The notes below the pieces were generated by a model. The model was not told where the DNA came from and ran no database searches. It worked only from the letters and a program-made list of their open reading frames with translations. From Simmondsia chinensis (taxonomy: Eukaryota; Streptophyta; Magnoliopsida; Caryophyllales; Simmondsiaceae), in contig JAGTTD010000011.1 in the NCBI GenBank assembly GCA_018398585.1, positions 14,251,346 to 14,315,345 on the forward strand: 64,000 nucleotides of DNA, written 5' to 3'. Below, in pieces: positions 37,274 through 47,592 of this stretch (positions are counted from its first letter, which is position 1; each line of letters starts with the position of its first letter). A program made the translations under genes and the position numbers.

Positions 37274-40200
37274 ATGCCAGGAGGAGTCACAACAAGAGCT
37301 GGTGTAGCCTCATATGCAGCAGCCTTAGCTGCTGGTATTGCTGACACGTAAGAGGAAGATGTTAGCAATGCATCAATGACTGATCCAACTAAGATGATGA
37401 CTAATATGACACGACAATTGAACACCTTGTTTAAGGCAGTCCAGCATTCACGACAAGATTCTCAAAATCTCAATGATCAATTTCGTGAGATGCAACAAAT
37501 GATGATCAGGCAAGGTGTGGCTATTGAGCAAACACATAATCTATGTCTGCACGTTACTAATAGAGTGCAACAATCGGAGAGATCCTCTTCAGCAGGCATA
37601 TTACTTCCAGCTAGCCAGTTGCATTCTTCAGCCAGTCCGCCATCCTCATCTACTAATGGAGATCCTTCTAATACTCCACGCAACTCTGGCTACCGACAGC
37701 CAAGAATTGACATGGAGACCTTCGATTGCACTCACCCTCAGTCATGGATCAGAAGGTGAGAGAAATATTTCCAATTTTATCGTATAACTGAGGAGGAGAA
37801 GGTTGATATTGCTGTAGTCTACCTTCGTGGAGATCAGGAGTCCTGATATTTTGGCTTGATGAGGGGCAGAGCATCCATTACTTGGCGGGAATTTGTGAAT
37901 GAGTTTTGTGCTCGTTATGGAGATGAGGATATTGGAGACATTGTGGATAATTTTAATAAGGTAACACAGACATCCTCAGTCAAGGAGTATATGACACGGT
38001 TCGAAAATCTGAGAGCAAGAATGTTAATAGCTTATCCTGAAACAGCTGAATCCTATTACATTTCCAGTTTCATCAGTGGATTGAAGCTCCGGATTAAGAA
38101 TCAAATTAAGGCCTTGGAGCCAACTTCCTTGTCTCAAGCCTACACAAAGCCTAGGTTATTTGAGAATACTATCATGGCAACCACTGAGGGTTCACGGTAC
38201 AAAGGAGGAGCTGCGACTGCTAGTACCAGCGGAATTCCCAATGTGGAAGACAAGAAACCACAGAAGTTGTGTTATAAGTGCAATCAAAGATATTTCTTTG
38301 GTCATAAATGCAGTCCCAAGGCTCTAATGACTGCTTCTGGAGTAGAACTCGAGGATGATAGTGAGGACGTTGAAGCTCCCAATGGCTCTGAAGAGTTGGA
38401 AGAAGAGGAGGCATGGTTGGATGAAGAAGACACACTTGGTATATCAGTGCAAGCATTAACTAGAAGTGGTTTCCATAACATAATTAGGATCAAGGGGGAA
38501 GTCAGTCATAAGCCCATCCTTATCTTGATTGATAGTGGTAGCATACATAGCTTTGTGGATCATAAAGTTGTGAGAGCCGTGGGCCATGAGATGATCAGGA
38601 CCAATCCACTTACAGTTACAGTGGCTGATGGCAACTTTATCTTGACACAAACCAAGTGCAAGCAGTTCTCATGGCTAATGCAAAAGCATAGCTTCACTTA
38701 TGATTTCAGAGCTCTCAGGTTGGGAGGCTGTGGCATGGTATTAGGGGTTGATTGGATGAAAACAATTAGCTCAATTGTATTCAATTTTATTGAGCCGACT
38801 GTGTCTTTTGAAAGAAATGGCCAAAAGGTTCAGTTGAAGGGAATTATAGATCATGGACATCTACAAATCATGACTGGGAAGAAGTTAGAAGGTGTAGTAA
38901 AGAAGGGCAACTATCAATGGATCGGGCATTTGTTTTCCATTGGGGCAGCAGCACCTGATCAGCAGCTGGATGGTCAATCACCTGAGTTGAACAGATTGCT
39001 TGATGATTACAAGGATTTGTTTGAAACTCCATCTACTCTTCCTCCTAAGAGGTCATTGGATCATGCCATTCCTTTAAAGGTTGGTGCTAATCCAGTTAAT
39101 CTCAAACCCTACAAATATGCTCATTCACAAAAAGATGAGATTGAAAGACAAGTAGAAGAGTTGTTTAAGACCAATTTTGTTCAACACAGTCATAGTCCTT
39201 TTGCTTCACCAGTGATATTGGTCAAGAAGAAGGATGCTACATCTCGAATGTGTATTGACTACAGACACCTCAGCTCACTTGCAATCAAGGATAAGTTTCC
39301 AATTCCAATAATTGATGATTTATTGGACGAGCTTCATGGAGCTGGTTGCTTTTCAAAATTGATTTGAGACAAGGTTATTATCTGGTTCGAGTGAAGGAGG
39401 GAGATATACACAAGACTGCTTTCCGCACCCATCATGGACACTACGAATTTGTTGTAATGCCATTTGGATTGTCAAATGCACCTGCTACATTCTAAGCATT
39501 GATGAATGTTGTATCCAAGCCTTACTTACGAAGGTTCATATTGGTATTTTTCAATGATATATTGGTTTACAGTTCATCCTTTGACAAACATTTAGAGCAT
39601 TTGTAGCGAGTGTTTGAGCTAATGAGGCAACATCAGCTTTTTGCTAAATTGTCTAAGTGTTTATTTGCTCGATCTCAAATTGAATATTTGGGGCATGTTA
39701 TATCCCACGAAGGAGTAGCCACAGATCCCTCCAAGATTAAAGCTATAAAAGAATGGAGTCCACCTGCTACAGTTAAGTAATTATGCAGTTTCTTGGGACT
39801 TACAGGCTGTTACCGAAGGTTCATACCTGGTTATGGAATGATGGCCAAACCTCTTATAGATCTTCTTAAGAAGGAATCCTTCCTGTAGTCTGAGGCAGCA
39901 GAGGTGCCCTTTCAACAGTTGAAATTGCCAATGTGTGCAGCTCCGATATTAGCAATGCCTTATTTTAGTTTGCTATCAAGACAGATCATCAAAGCCTCAA
40001 GTATCTGTTGGAGCAAAATATTTCCACTACAGTGCAACGTAAAGGACTTATAAAGATGTGGGATTGGATTACTCCATTGCATATAGAAGTGGAAGAGAAA
40101 ATGTGGTAGCCGATGCTTTATCTCATTATATGGAGAAGAATTTGCCATCCATAAGCATTGCTATATCAGTCACACTTCCTACTTGGATGGAGGAGTTCTT

Positions 40201-41633
40201 GCATTCATACGAGGATGATGTTTTTGCTCAAGAAAGTATCACTGCAGCTAGTGTGAATGCTTCAGCTAGTGCAGCTGCTGGAATTATAGTGTGCAATGGT
40301 TTAATTCGGATCAATGGAAAGGTTTACATTGGAACAAGTCATGATCTTCGACAGCAGATCACCTTCGCTCTTCATTGTACTGCTTAGGGAGGACACTCCA
40401 GTATTGAGGGGACTTATCAATGACTTAAGCAGTACTTCTTCTGGACGGGCATGGAAAAGAGTGTTGTGGAATGCGTTAAAGGATGCGAGGTTTGTCAGCA
40501 AACCAAGAGTAATCATAATCCTCCTCAAGGTTTGTTGCAGCCTTTGCCAATATCAGATAGAGCCTGGAAGCACATAAGCATGGATTTTATAGAAGGCTTA
40601 CCATGATCTAAGCGTAAAGAGGTTATTTGGGTGGTTGTTGATCGCTTTACAAAGTTTGGACACTTCCTTGCTCAAGATCTTGCTCATCCTATTACAGCTC
40701 CCAAGCTTGCCAAGCTATTCTTAGATCACATTTATCGACTTCATGGTTTGCCTCAATCCATAATATCTGATAGAGATTGGTTTTTCGTCAACCATTTTTG
40801 GAGTGAATTGTTTGCTCTTCTGGGAACCACTCTTACTCTTAGTTCATAATATCATCCCCAAACCTATGGATAAACTGAAAGAGTAAATCAATGTTTGGAG
40901 CAATTCTTGCGTAGCATGACTTTTACTCATCCTAGTAAATGGTGCCAGTGGCTTTCTTTAGCTGAGTATTGGTACAATACTCATGCTCACTCTGCACTGA
41001 AAACTACTCTATTCACAGCCTTGTATGGCTATGATCCTTCCTCACCCATTGGCTTGCAAGGTGTGGTGTCCGTAGTACCAGAAGTCGGTTCCTTGCTTAA
41101 GGATAGAAGGCAGCTTATGCATCAGCTCAAGGATAACTTGCAGTTGGCCCAATCTCGCATCAAATTTTTTTGCCGATAAGCATCGTACTGACAAAACTTT
41201 TGATGTTGGTGAGCTGGTATACTTGAAATTGCAGCCTTATCGGCAATCTTCAGTAGCTGTTTTCAAGAATCTCAAGCTAAGTGCACGGTACTTTGGTCCT
41301 TATGCAATCTTGGAATCAATTGGAGCTGTGGCATACATATTAGACTTGCCACCTAAAGCTGCTGTTCACAATGTCTTCCATGTTTCCCTTTTAAAGAAAC
41401 ATGTGTCCAAGTATCACAAGTGCTTTGTTGCTGTGGCTCTTCGGACTTGTAATGGCCAACTCCTACAAGCTCCTTATGTGATATTGGACACCAGAGTTTG
41501 TTCCCAGGATCCTCATGGCAGGTGCCACTTCCTCATTCACTGGGCTAATTTGGACAAGCTGCAAGCTACTTTGGAAGATTCTAGTTTCATTGCCAGCAAC
41601 TTCCCTACATTTCATTCTTGCGGCCAAGAATGA
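37274..41633 (+). pseudogene. gag-pol of the gypsy element (inactivated)
   Basis: Starts MPGGVTTRAGVASYAAALAA. Stops interrupt gag at 37349, 37757 and 37844; the frame is then open to 39365. Gag has a CCHC-type knuckle (CYKCNQRYFFGHKC, about 38270). Protease follows (LILIDSGS). RT begins MCIDYRHL; a 1-nt loss near 39362 breaks it at FSKL/DLRQG. The RT catalytic pair reads F-N-D instead of F-D-D (codon AAT at 39553-39555). About 195 bp of RNase H, including the ETDAS motif, is deleted near 39965. Integrase (DRFTKFGHF, HGLPQSIISDRD, WYNTHAHSALKTT) and a chromodomain-like tail (HFLIHWANLDKLQATLEDSS) end at 41633. Several further stops exist. It cannot encode an active polymerase. Confidence 0.85.
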
Positions 41634-41638
41634 TTTCC

Positions 41639-41664
41639 GGGGGGGGGGGGGGGGGGGGGGGGGG
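41639..41664 (+). repeat. G26 tract at the polypurine tract
   Basis: Lies six bases before the 3' LTR, where the plus-strand primer (PPT) belongs. The homopolymer appears to replace or extend a G-rich PPT. Confidence 0.8.
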
Positions 41665-41670
41665 CGGCAT

Positions 41671-41999
41671 TGTTATGATCAGGCTTATATGGTGTTATGC
41701 TCTTGTATTCATTACTTGGTGCATTGTTGGTTAGTCTCTTTAATTGTTAGTTAGTTTGGTTAGGTGTTTAAGTCAAGGTGTTGGTCTTGTTTGGTGGCTG
41801 AGCTAGTAGAGGCGGTTAAGAGCTTAGTCTTAGTCCATTGTATCTAGAATAAGTATAAGTAGTTAGTTTTATCTTGTATTGAAGCATTGATGAATAATAT
41901 TGATCCTTATTCTTTCTCTCAATCCTAGTTCTCTTTCTTCAAATTCTCTTTTCATCTCTACTCTCTTTCACTATTCAAGGATTACATTGAATCATAACA
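41671..41999 (+). repeat. 3' LTR of the gypsy element
   Basis: Starts TGTTATGATCAGG and ends GAATCATAACA, followed at once by the target copy CATAC. Lacks about 25 bp present near the end of the 5' LTR. Confidence 0.9.
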
Positions 42000-42542
42000 C
42001 ATACGTAAAATTCAAGTCAACGTGGTGTGACTAATCCTTTTAGCACATCAAAGCAACGGACAATCCATTCACGAGTTCAGACTATTGCCTAGATTTAGAG
42101 TTATTGTCTTACAGAATTAATTATTTATGATAGCAGTTAAGAAACAACTAGTTTATGTGGTCCTACTGAGTGTTCTAGTCTTATTGATAACATTAATGTA
42201 ATACTCTTGGATCACTATCTACATAACCAAGACAAGTCATCAAAAGTATCATATTATAGTCTTATCAGATATGTTGTCCAAACTTATCACCGACTACGAA
42301 CATACTTTGACAACATATCACTAGTTTGATCTAAGGTTGTCTGTGGTTCAATCTCATTGACCACTTAAATCAAACCTGACATGTCATCTTGGAAAACATC
42401 CATCTCATTGAACGTTTTAGAAAAACAATCACACGCATGTTTGACTCGAAAAATATAATTAGACAATAAATAAATAAACCCATTTTATTTATTTAATATT
42501 TAAACTAACTAATTAGGTTTTTCTAGGACATCAATTCCAACA

Positions 42543-43800
42543 GACGTGACAGCCATATTTGACACAAAGACTACGATTGTAAGGTACGACCCGGTTATTA
42601 CCAAAAGTTTCCCTACCTATTTCTATTATGCGCCGTTATTGCATCTACGATAATTGAAAAATCCATTATCATTCATTGTGGTCCTACTATATATCCTTTT
42701 TGGGCAATGTTTAGTACATTACATGTTTTGGTTCATGCAAGGTGAATTGGTGTTGCATACTTCGTAAGGTACATGTATCGTGAATTTCTTCATAGTCTCT
42801 TAAGATAAAGGATCTTCTTCTTTGCTTAGAATTTCTGCACATGTATATTGATTAATATCCTCTATAAATGAAGGCTTATCTTCATTTGACATTGTGGCTA
42901 AGGTATGAGCATGTGGTAAACGATGCTTCTAAAACTCAATAACATGAATATCAACTTGTATTACAAAAAAAAATGGTTAGAACTTTGAACTCATCCTAAA
43001 TTGGCCCTATAAATTATTAAGAATAAAAGTGGTACTTGCTATTGCCAAGAATTTTCACTCCTTGAAATCTCATATTAGCTCTTTCAGTGTGATCCTAAGC
43101 AGTCGTGCTACTATGTTAGGGCGATCTGATGCTTGTTGTTGAGGTGATTAAATTAGCTCTTCAACAATCTCGGGCCACTTTTGGTTACATGTAAAGGCAA
43201 TGAACTAATCTGATGGCCCCATCACCCAATACATAGCCATGACATCTTGGTATTGTAGTATCATATGTCATGTTCCACCTTGGAAAATTGATGGAAGAAT
43301 GAATTTCCAACCAACAACACTAGTATGTACTTCTCCAACAGTTAGTGCATCTTCTATACCATTATATAACAATATGCGCAACCTATCTTGGTTCCGTGGA
43401 AAACAATGAAGTCGATTGTGTTCGATTGTAGCATAGCCGTCTACAACAAATTGTTGGAATAAACGTCTGACTTGCAAAAGGTTCCTTCATTCATGCTCGC
43501 GGCATTGTGGTTATGGTTGCATTAATGCTACAATAGTATTGACACCTATAAATGGTGAGGATTCATGCATGCTATATGCTCTTCCTCTCGTCTCATAGTT
43601 AGTACGCTCTGCTTGAGCTGATCTATATTAATTCCATTCACACCACTTGTGATTCTCTTTGAAGAAATTGTCGTTTTGATCATTGTAGCTCATTGTCGGT
43701 GCCACTTGTTCGAGAAAGAAAGAGTCTCCATCTCCTTTGCAGTCATACTGATCGAAATCTTAGTTGTTGTTCATAACTTCTTTCAATGTTAGGCATATCT
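42543..43800 (-). pseudogene. Helitron Rep (HUH) domain fragment
   Basis: Minus strand, from the right: GRGRAYSMHESSPFIG, VRRLFQQFVVDGYATIEHNR (open 43268-43477), MILQYQDVMAMYWVMGPSD, FIAFTCNQKWPEIVEELI, DRPNIVARLLRITLKELI, then VIEF and HRLPHAHTLATMSNEDKPSF, MNDNGFFNYRRCNNG and RVVPYNRSLCVKYGCHV. These follow the plant Helitron Rep domain in order. PHAH is the HUH metal-binding motif (about 42892-42926). Four or more frameshifts and stops make it inactive. The reading resumes at 34710 beyond the inserted LTR. Confidence 0.85.
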
Positions 43801-43880
43801 ACTGAGGTTGCTTTCAATTGTTGGTTCCTAAAAGGAGTATATGACACGTATTTCAACAAAAAATTAATAGTTGTCTAATC

Positions 43881-44040
43881 TTTGTGGTTTTCCTTGCATG
43901 TTAACAATAGTATGTTGCAATCATTTTGCTTCATGAGGGTATATTAGTATGAGAAATTATTTTGTGGTTTTCCTTGCATGTTAACAATAGTATGTTGCAA
44001 TCATTTTGCTTCATGAGGGTATATTAGTATGAGAAATTAT
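43881..44040 (+). repeat. Perfect 80-bp tandem duplication
   Basis: 43881-43960 and 43961-44040 are identical over all 80 bases (TTTGTGGTTTTCCTTGCATG ... TATGAGAAATTAT). Confidence 0.95.
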
Positions 44041-44217
44041 TGCTAGTTGTAATATTAAAATTGTAGGATTGAAGGGTACACCCTTATCACATATGTGTGA
44101 ACAATGTGGAAGTCAACATTATTTACTGAAGTACAGTGTAAAGTTTAGCTAATTTTATTTTTACTGTGCTTTAGGGCAAGTGAAACTAAATTGGTAAGGT
44201 TTACAAATCTATACAAC

Positions 44218-45258
44218 TAGGGGTATAAATGAGTCGAGCCGAACCGAGCCGAGCCCGAGTTTATTAGGCTCGAGGCTCGCCTCGTCAACATTTAGCTTGG
44301 CTCGAGCTCGGCTCATAGCTCGCCGAGCCCTAAAATTTCGAGCTCGGGCTCAGCTATGCATAGGCTCGAGCAGAGCCTGAGCCCGGCTCACTACAAGTTC
44401 GAGCTCAAGCTTATCTCACATGGTGTCACCCTTCTTACCTTATTTTTGTTTAATTACTCAACTAAACCTAAATTTTAAATTGTAAACCTATAATTTCTAT
44501 AACAAATAATATAAAAATACAAAATAGAGGCAAGACAAATAAATTAACATAGAGCTTAAAAGAACATATACTAGAGTGCAGATAATATAAACTAATATAT
44601 AGAACTACTGCAAGGAAAATAAATCAAACATAAAAAATTATTTGATTTGATTTGCACCTAAGAAAAGAAAAATAAGTCAGAAATAATTTAATAAAAGATG
44701 AAAAATTAACAGAAAGCGTACCAACTTTTTAATTTCAATTACATAGCACAAAAGATTAATATATATATATCAAAATGTATTTTGGATAAAAGAGAAAAGG
44801 GTTTGTTTTTGTTCATAAGGGAGTGCATGAAACTAAATTTTAGCAGCTTATACTTTTTTTTTTTTTAAATTTTAGATGATAAACAAATATTTAAAATATA
44901 TATTTTACTCTTGGAAGATGTAAAGGCAAGCATATGCAGCATGAGAGTCTTAACATCATACTTGCATGCACATTTACTTACCCCTTTTTCTGCAAATAAT
45001 TTGTAACCTTTATTTAAAACTAGTAATTACAATATTTAAAACTTTAATTACCACTAATGTGAATGAGTAGTTAAATAAACATTGTATAACTTATACTTCT
45101 TTTTATATTTAGGCTCTCGTTTAGGCGCGCAAGCTCACGAGCTCGAGCTTTATATGGCTCGGGCTCGGCTTGAGCTCGTAACAAGCCGAGCTATACGAGC
45201 TTTATGCTGAGCTGGCTCGTAAGGGCTCGCGAGTCCGTTCGGCTCATTTACAGCCCTA
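44218..45258. mobile_element. hAT-type non-autonomous element, 1.04 kb
   Basis: Ends TAGGGGTATAAATGAG and CTCATTTACAGCCCTA with a perfect 8-bp duplication TATACAAC (44210-44217 and 45259-45266). GAGCC/GGCTC-rich subterminal DNA (to 44420, and from 45110) is shared with 35373-35852. The middle 690 bp is unrelated, AT-rich and non-coding. Confidence 0.8.
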
Positions 45259-45266
45259 TATACAAC

Positions 45267-45629
45267 AATGCATAAGGTAAATTGCAGTGCATAAAGTAAA
45301 CTTTTTAGTTGTAGCGATGTACCAACCGTGCAAGTTAATATTATATAACAAAATATAGGTAACAAGTTCTTGATTTTGGTATTTACTATGGTTTAGGCAA
45401 GTGAAACTAAACTTTATATGGTTTACAGAACTAAACTAAAACACAAAAACTAAAGTTCGTCATTGTAGCAAAGTACCCACTAATCTGTAGGTCATGAAAA
45501 ACAGCTCAACAGAGCTATAGATTTTTATGTAGTTGCATAGAAAATTGAAGATATTTTTTATAGACACTCTCACGTGTACCTAATAAAGAACAATCATAAT
45601 TATGGAAGCATTAATTGTAAATATTATGA
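45267..45629. other. Unassigned DNA
   Basis: Nothing recognised; the phrase 'GGCAAGTGAAACTAAA' occurs here and on the other side of the hAT element (44175), hinting at an older local duplication. Confidence 0.3.
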
Positions 45630-45802
45630 TCATTTACATTTAAGTACTGCGACATTTTTTAAAATAATGAAAAGGGCCTTGACATTTTTGAATTTAATAA
45701 AAGGCCCTTAAGTTTTTCTCATATTAATAAAAAGGCTCCTATGTTTTTATCGTATTAATAAAAAGGCCCCGCTCTAGCTTAATGACGTACCGTCGACAGA
45801 TC
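45630..45802 (+). mobile_element. MULE-type MITE fragment, left TIR only
   Basis: 'TTTAATAAAAGGCCCTTAAG', 'CTCATATTAATAAAAAGGC' and 'TTAATGACGT' align with the left TIR of the element at 30194. Broken off at the CACTA-like terminus at 45803. Confidence 0.55.
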
Positions 45803-47055
45803 TACTACTAGAAAACACTCAATTAGCAATGAATATTTGCTACTGCCAAAATCCATAGCAAATTTGCAACGAATCTCATATGGATTTGCAACGGATTTGA
45901 AACTGACACATTTTGCAACGACAGAGTAACAATATTATAACGGATTTTCATACAGCACAAATTTGTTACAAAATCGTTGCAAATCCATAGCATTTGCTAC
46001 AAATTTGCAATGGATAAGGTCACAGCAATTTGCTACGGCTAAAGCCATTGCAATTTCGTAGGAAATTGCTAGGACTTTGCAATGACTAAGTCCATAGAAA
46101 ATTGCTACGTCCCTAGCCATTCAAATCTGTAGCAAATCTTCACTTGCTACAGATCTGCAACGACTGTGCTTCGCAATAATATTTTTGACATTAAATTTGT
46201 GAAAATAAATTGATATTCTAACAAAACAAAAATATTAAAAATTACTAAAAAAGCATATTTGAAATGGCAAAGCAACGACATTGCCAGGAAAATTTCATAC
46301 AGAGTTTTGTTGCAAATGGGTACCCGAAGACACGGATTTGCAATGGCAGACGTCGTAGCAAATTGCTATGGGCTTGACCGGTTCAAACCCGAATCAAGTT
46401 GCTACAGATTTCCGATGACCTTATCCGAAACAAATTGCAATGGCTTTGTCGGTTGTAAAACTGTAGCAAATCTTCATTTGCTACAGATTTGCAACACTAC
46501 ACCATAGTAATGCTTTTGACTTTTTTGAAATTTGTGAAAATAAATAAATAAAAGAAACATACCCAGTGCCTCAAGGGCTTCCGCCTACGCAGGGTCTGGG
46601 GGGGGGGGGGGGGGGGCAGATGTACGCAGCCTTCCCCCTTCAGGGTGTTAACCTGAAGAGAGGCTGTTACCCAGTGCCCCCAACCTGAGGGTGAGGACTT
46701 CCCAAGAGGTCACCCATCCTGGTACTACTCTTGCCCAAGCATGCTTAACTTCGGAGTTCTAATGTGAAAATAAATAAATATTATAACAAAATAAAAAATT
46801 AACAAACAACATTGTAAAATAATTTGTGCGCATTTCAAAGCAACGCAATATTGATGTAGAGAAAATATTAATGATGATTAGCAAATTAAAAGTTTATCGA
46901 TTGTATACCAATTAAGATTGTTGGAGTAGAAGCAAATATTCCCCACACACGATAGATTATGTTCGATATTTAGGTTCAATAACGCAAAATCAACCTAATG
47001 GAGCTTAAGATGATGCTACCAATTCATCGTATTTCATTATAATACTTATATAGGT
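45803..47055 (+). mobile_element. CACTA-like element, left part with subterminal repeats
   Basis: Begins TACTACTAGAAAAC (compare CACTACTAGAAAA). It is followed by dense 'GCAAATTGCTA', 'TTTGCAACG' and 'CCATAGCAAAT' words in both orientations, then an AT-rich block (GTGAAAATAAAT..., ATTAGCAAATTAAAAGTTTA, GTAGAAGCAAATATTCCC). The same word field plus AT-rich block recurs at 52320-52745 on the far side of the inserted LTR element. A SINE lies in the left part. No transposase seen. Confidence 0.45.
46551..46762 (-). mobile_element. Chimeric 5S/Au SINE with perfect 18-bp TSD
   Basis: Plus-strand order: 'CCCAGTGCCTCAAGGGCTTCC', G19 (46598-46616), 'GATGTACGCAGCC', 'CTTCAGGGTGTTAACCTGAA', then 'GAGGACTTCCCAAGAGGTCA', 'CCTGGTACTACTCTTGCCCA' and 'CTTAACTTCGGAGTTCTAA'. 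The duplication TGTGAAAATAAATAAATA flanks it (46533-46550 and 46763-46780). The 5S head starts at AGAACTCC, so about 38 nt of 5S are absent but the internal promoter region is kept. Confidence 0.85.
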
Positions 47056-47577
47056 TGTTATGAACCGGGAATCCAAAGCATGGGCTGTTGGTGTCCCGGC
47101 TGCTGTCTTGCTGTTGTGGTGCTGCTGCGGTTGATGTTTTGCTGCTATATGATGATAGTTAGTGTAGGAAAGTTGTATTGGCGTGATGAGGATGTAACTA
47201 GAATAAGTCTTGATATAATTAGTAGCTTAAGCTTGGTTGAGTCATGTATTAAGTGAAGTCTAGAGTTTGTTAGGCTATGGTGGTCAAGGCCGTTGGTTAG
47301 TTGAGTCAAATGTGGCTGCTCACTTAAGGTTGGTTAGTCCATGTGTAGGCTAGATTCAATGTATTAGATCATATCATGTAAGTAGTATAAGTAGATGGCT
47401 CTAGCTTGTAATCCTAATAACAACTTTGATGAATGAAATTGATATCTTAATATCTCTCTGTACTTCTCATCTCCTTTCCCTTCTTATCTCATCTAAACTC
47501 TAAATTCTCTTCTCATCTCATACTCTCACTATCCCTACCAAGGTTAAGGTTCAAGAGCAATCTTTGAAACCTTAACA
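47056..47577 (+). repeat. 5' LTR of the orphan-ORF element
   Basis: TGTTATGAACCGGGAATCC ... GAAACCTTAACA. A pyrimidine-rich TCTC tract (47450-47540) lies near the end. Confidence 0.9.
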
Positions 47578-47592
47578 ATTGGTATCAGAGCC

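Larger units (their letters stand above)
36543..41999 (+). mobile_element. Ty3/gypsy chromovirus-like element, complete but defective
   Basis: LTRs at 36543-36905 and 41671-41999, perfect 5-bp duplication CATAC (36538-36542 and 42000-42004). An initiator-tRNA-Met PBS (TGGTATCAGGGC) follows the left LTR. The order gag, protease, RT, RNase H, integrase, chromodomain-like tail identifies Ty3/gypsy. LTR identity is about 93-94% by eye, mostly C/T and G/A differences, plus a 25-bp indel, so it is not very recent. Small LTRs and a 5.4 kb length fit a Reina-like chromovirus, but the clade is inference. Confidence 0.9.
34711..42542. mobile_element. Probable long solo LTR, itself interrupted
   Basis: Starts TATTGGGAACGTATT (TG mutated to TA) and ends CATCAATTCCAACA. 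Without its insertions it is about 1.9 kb. It splits the Helitron ORF between 'KYGCHV' and 'INIE'. The flanking minus-strand pentamers ACGTC and AGATC each differ by one base from ACATC, which would encode the expected His-Ile, so ACATC is the likely target duplication. Contains a hAT MITE, a SINE scrap and a complete gypsy element. No pol remains, hence solo LTR; a very decayed element is the alternative. Confidence 0.55.

Noticed and set aside
37219..38650. Minus-strand open frames in the gypsy element
   Set aside because: They are shadows of the plus-strand gag-pol frame.
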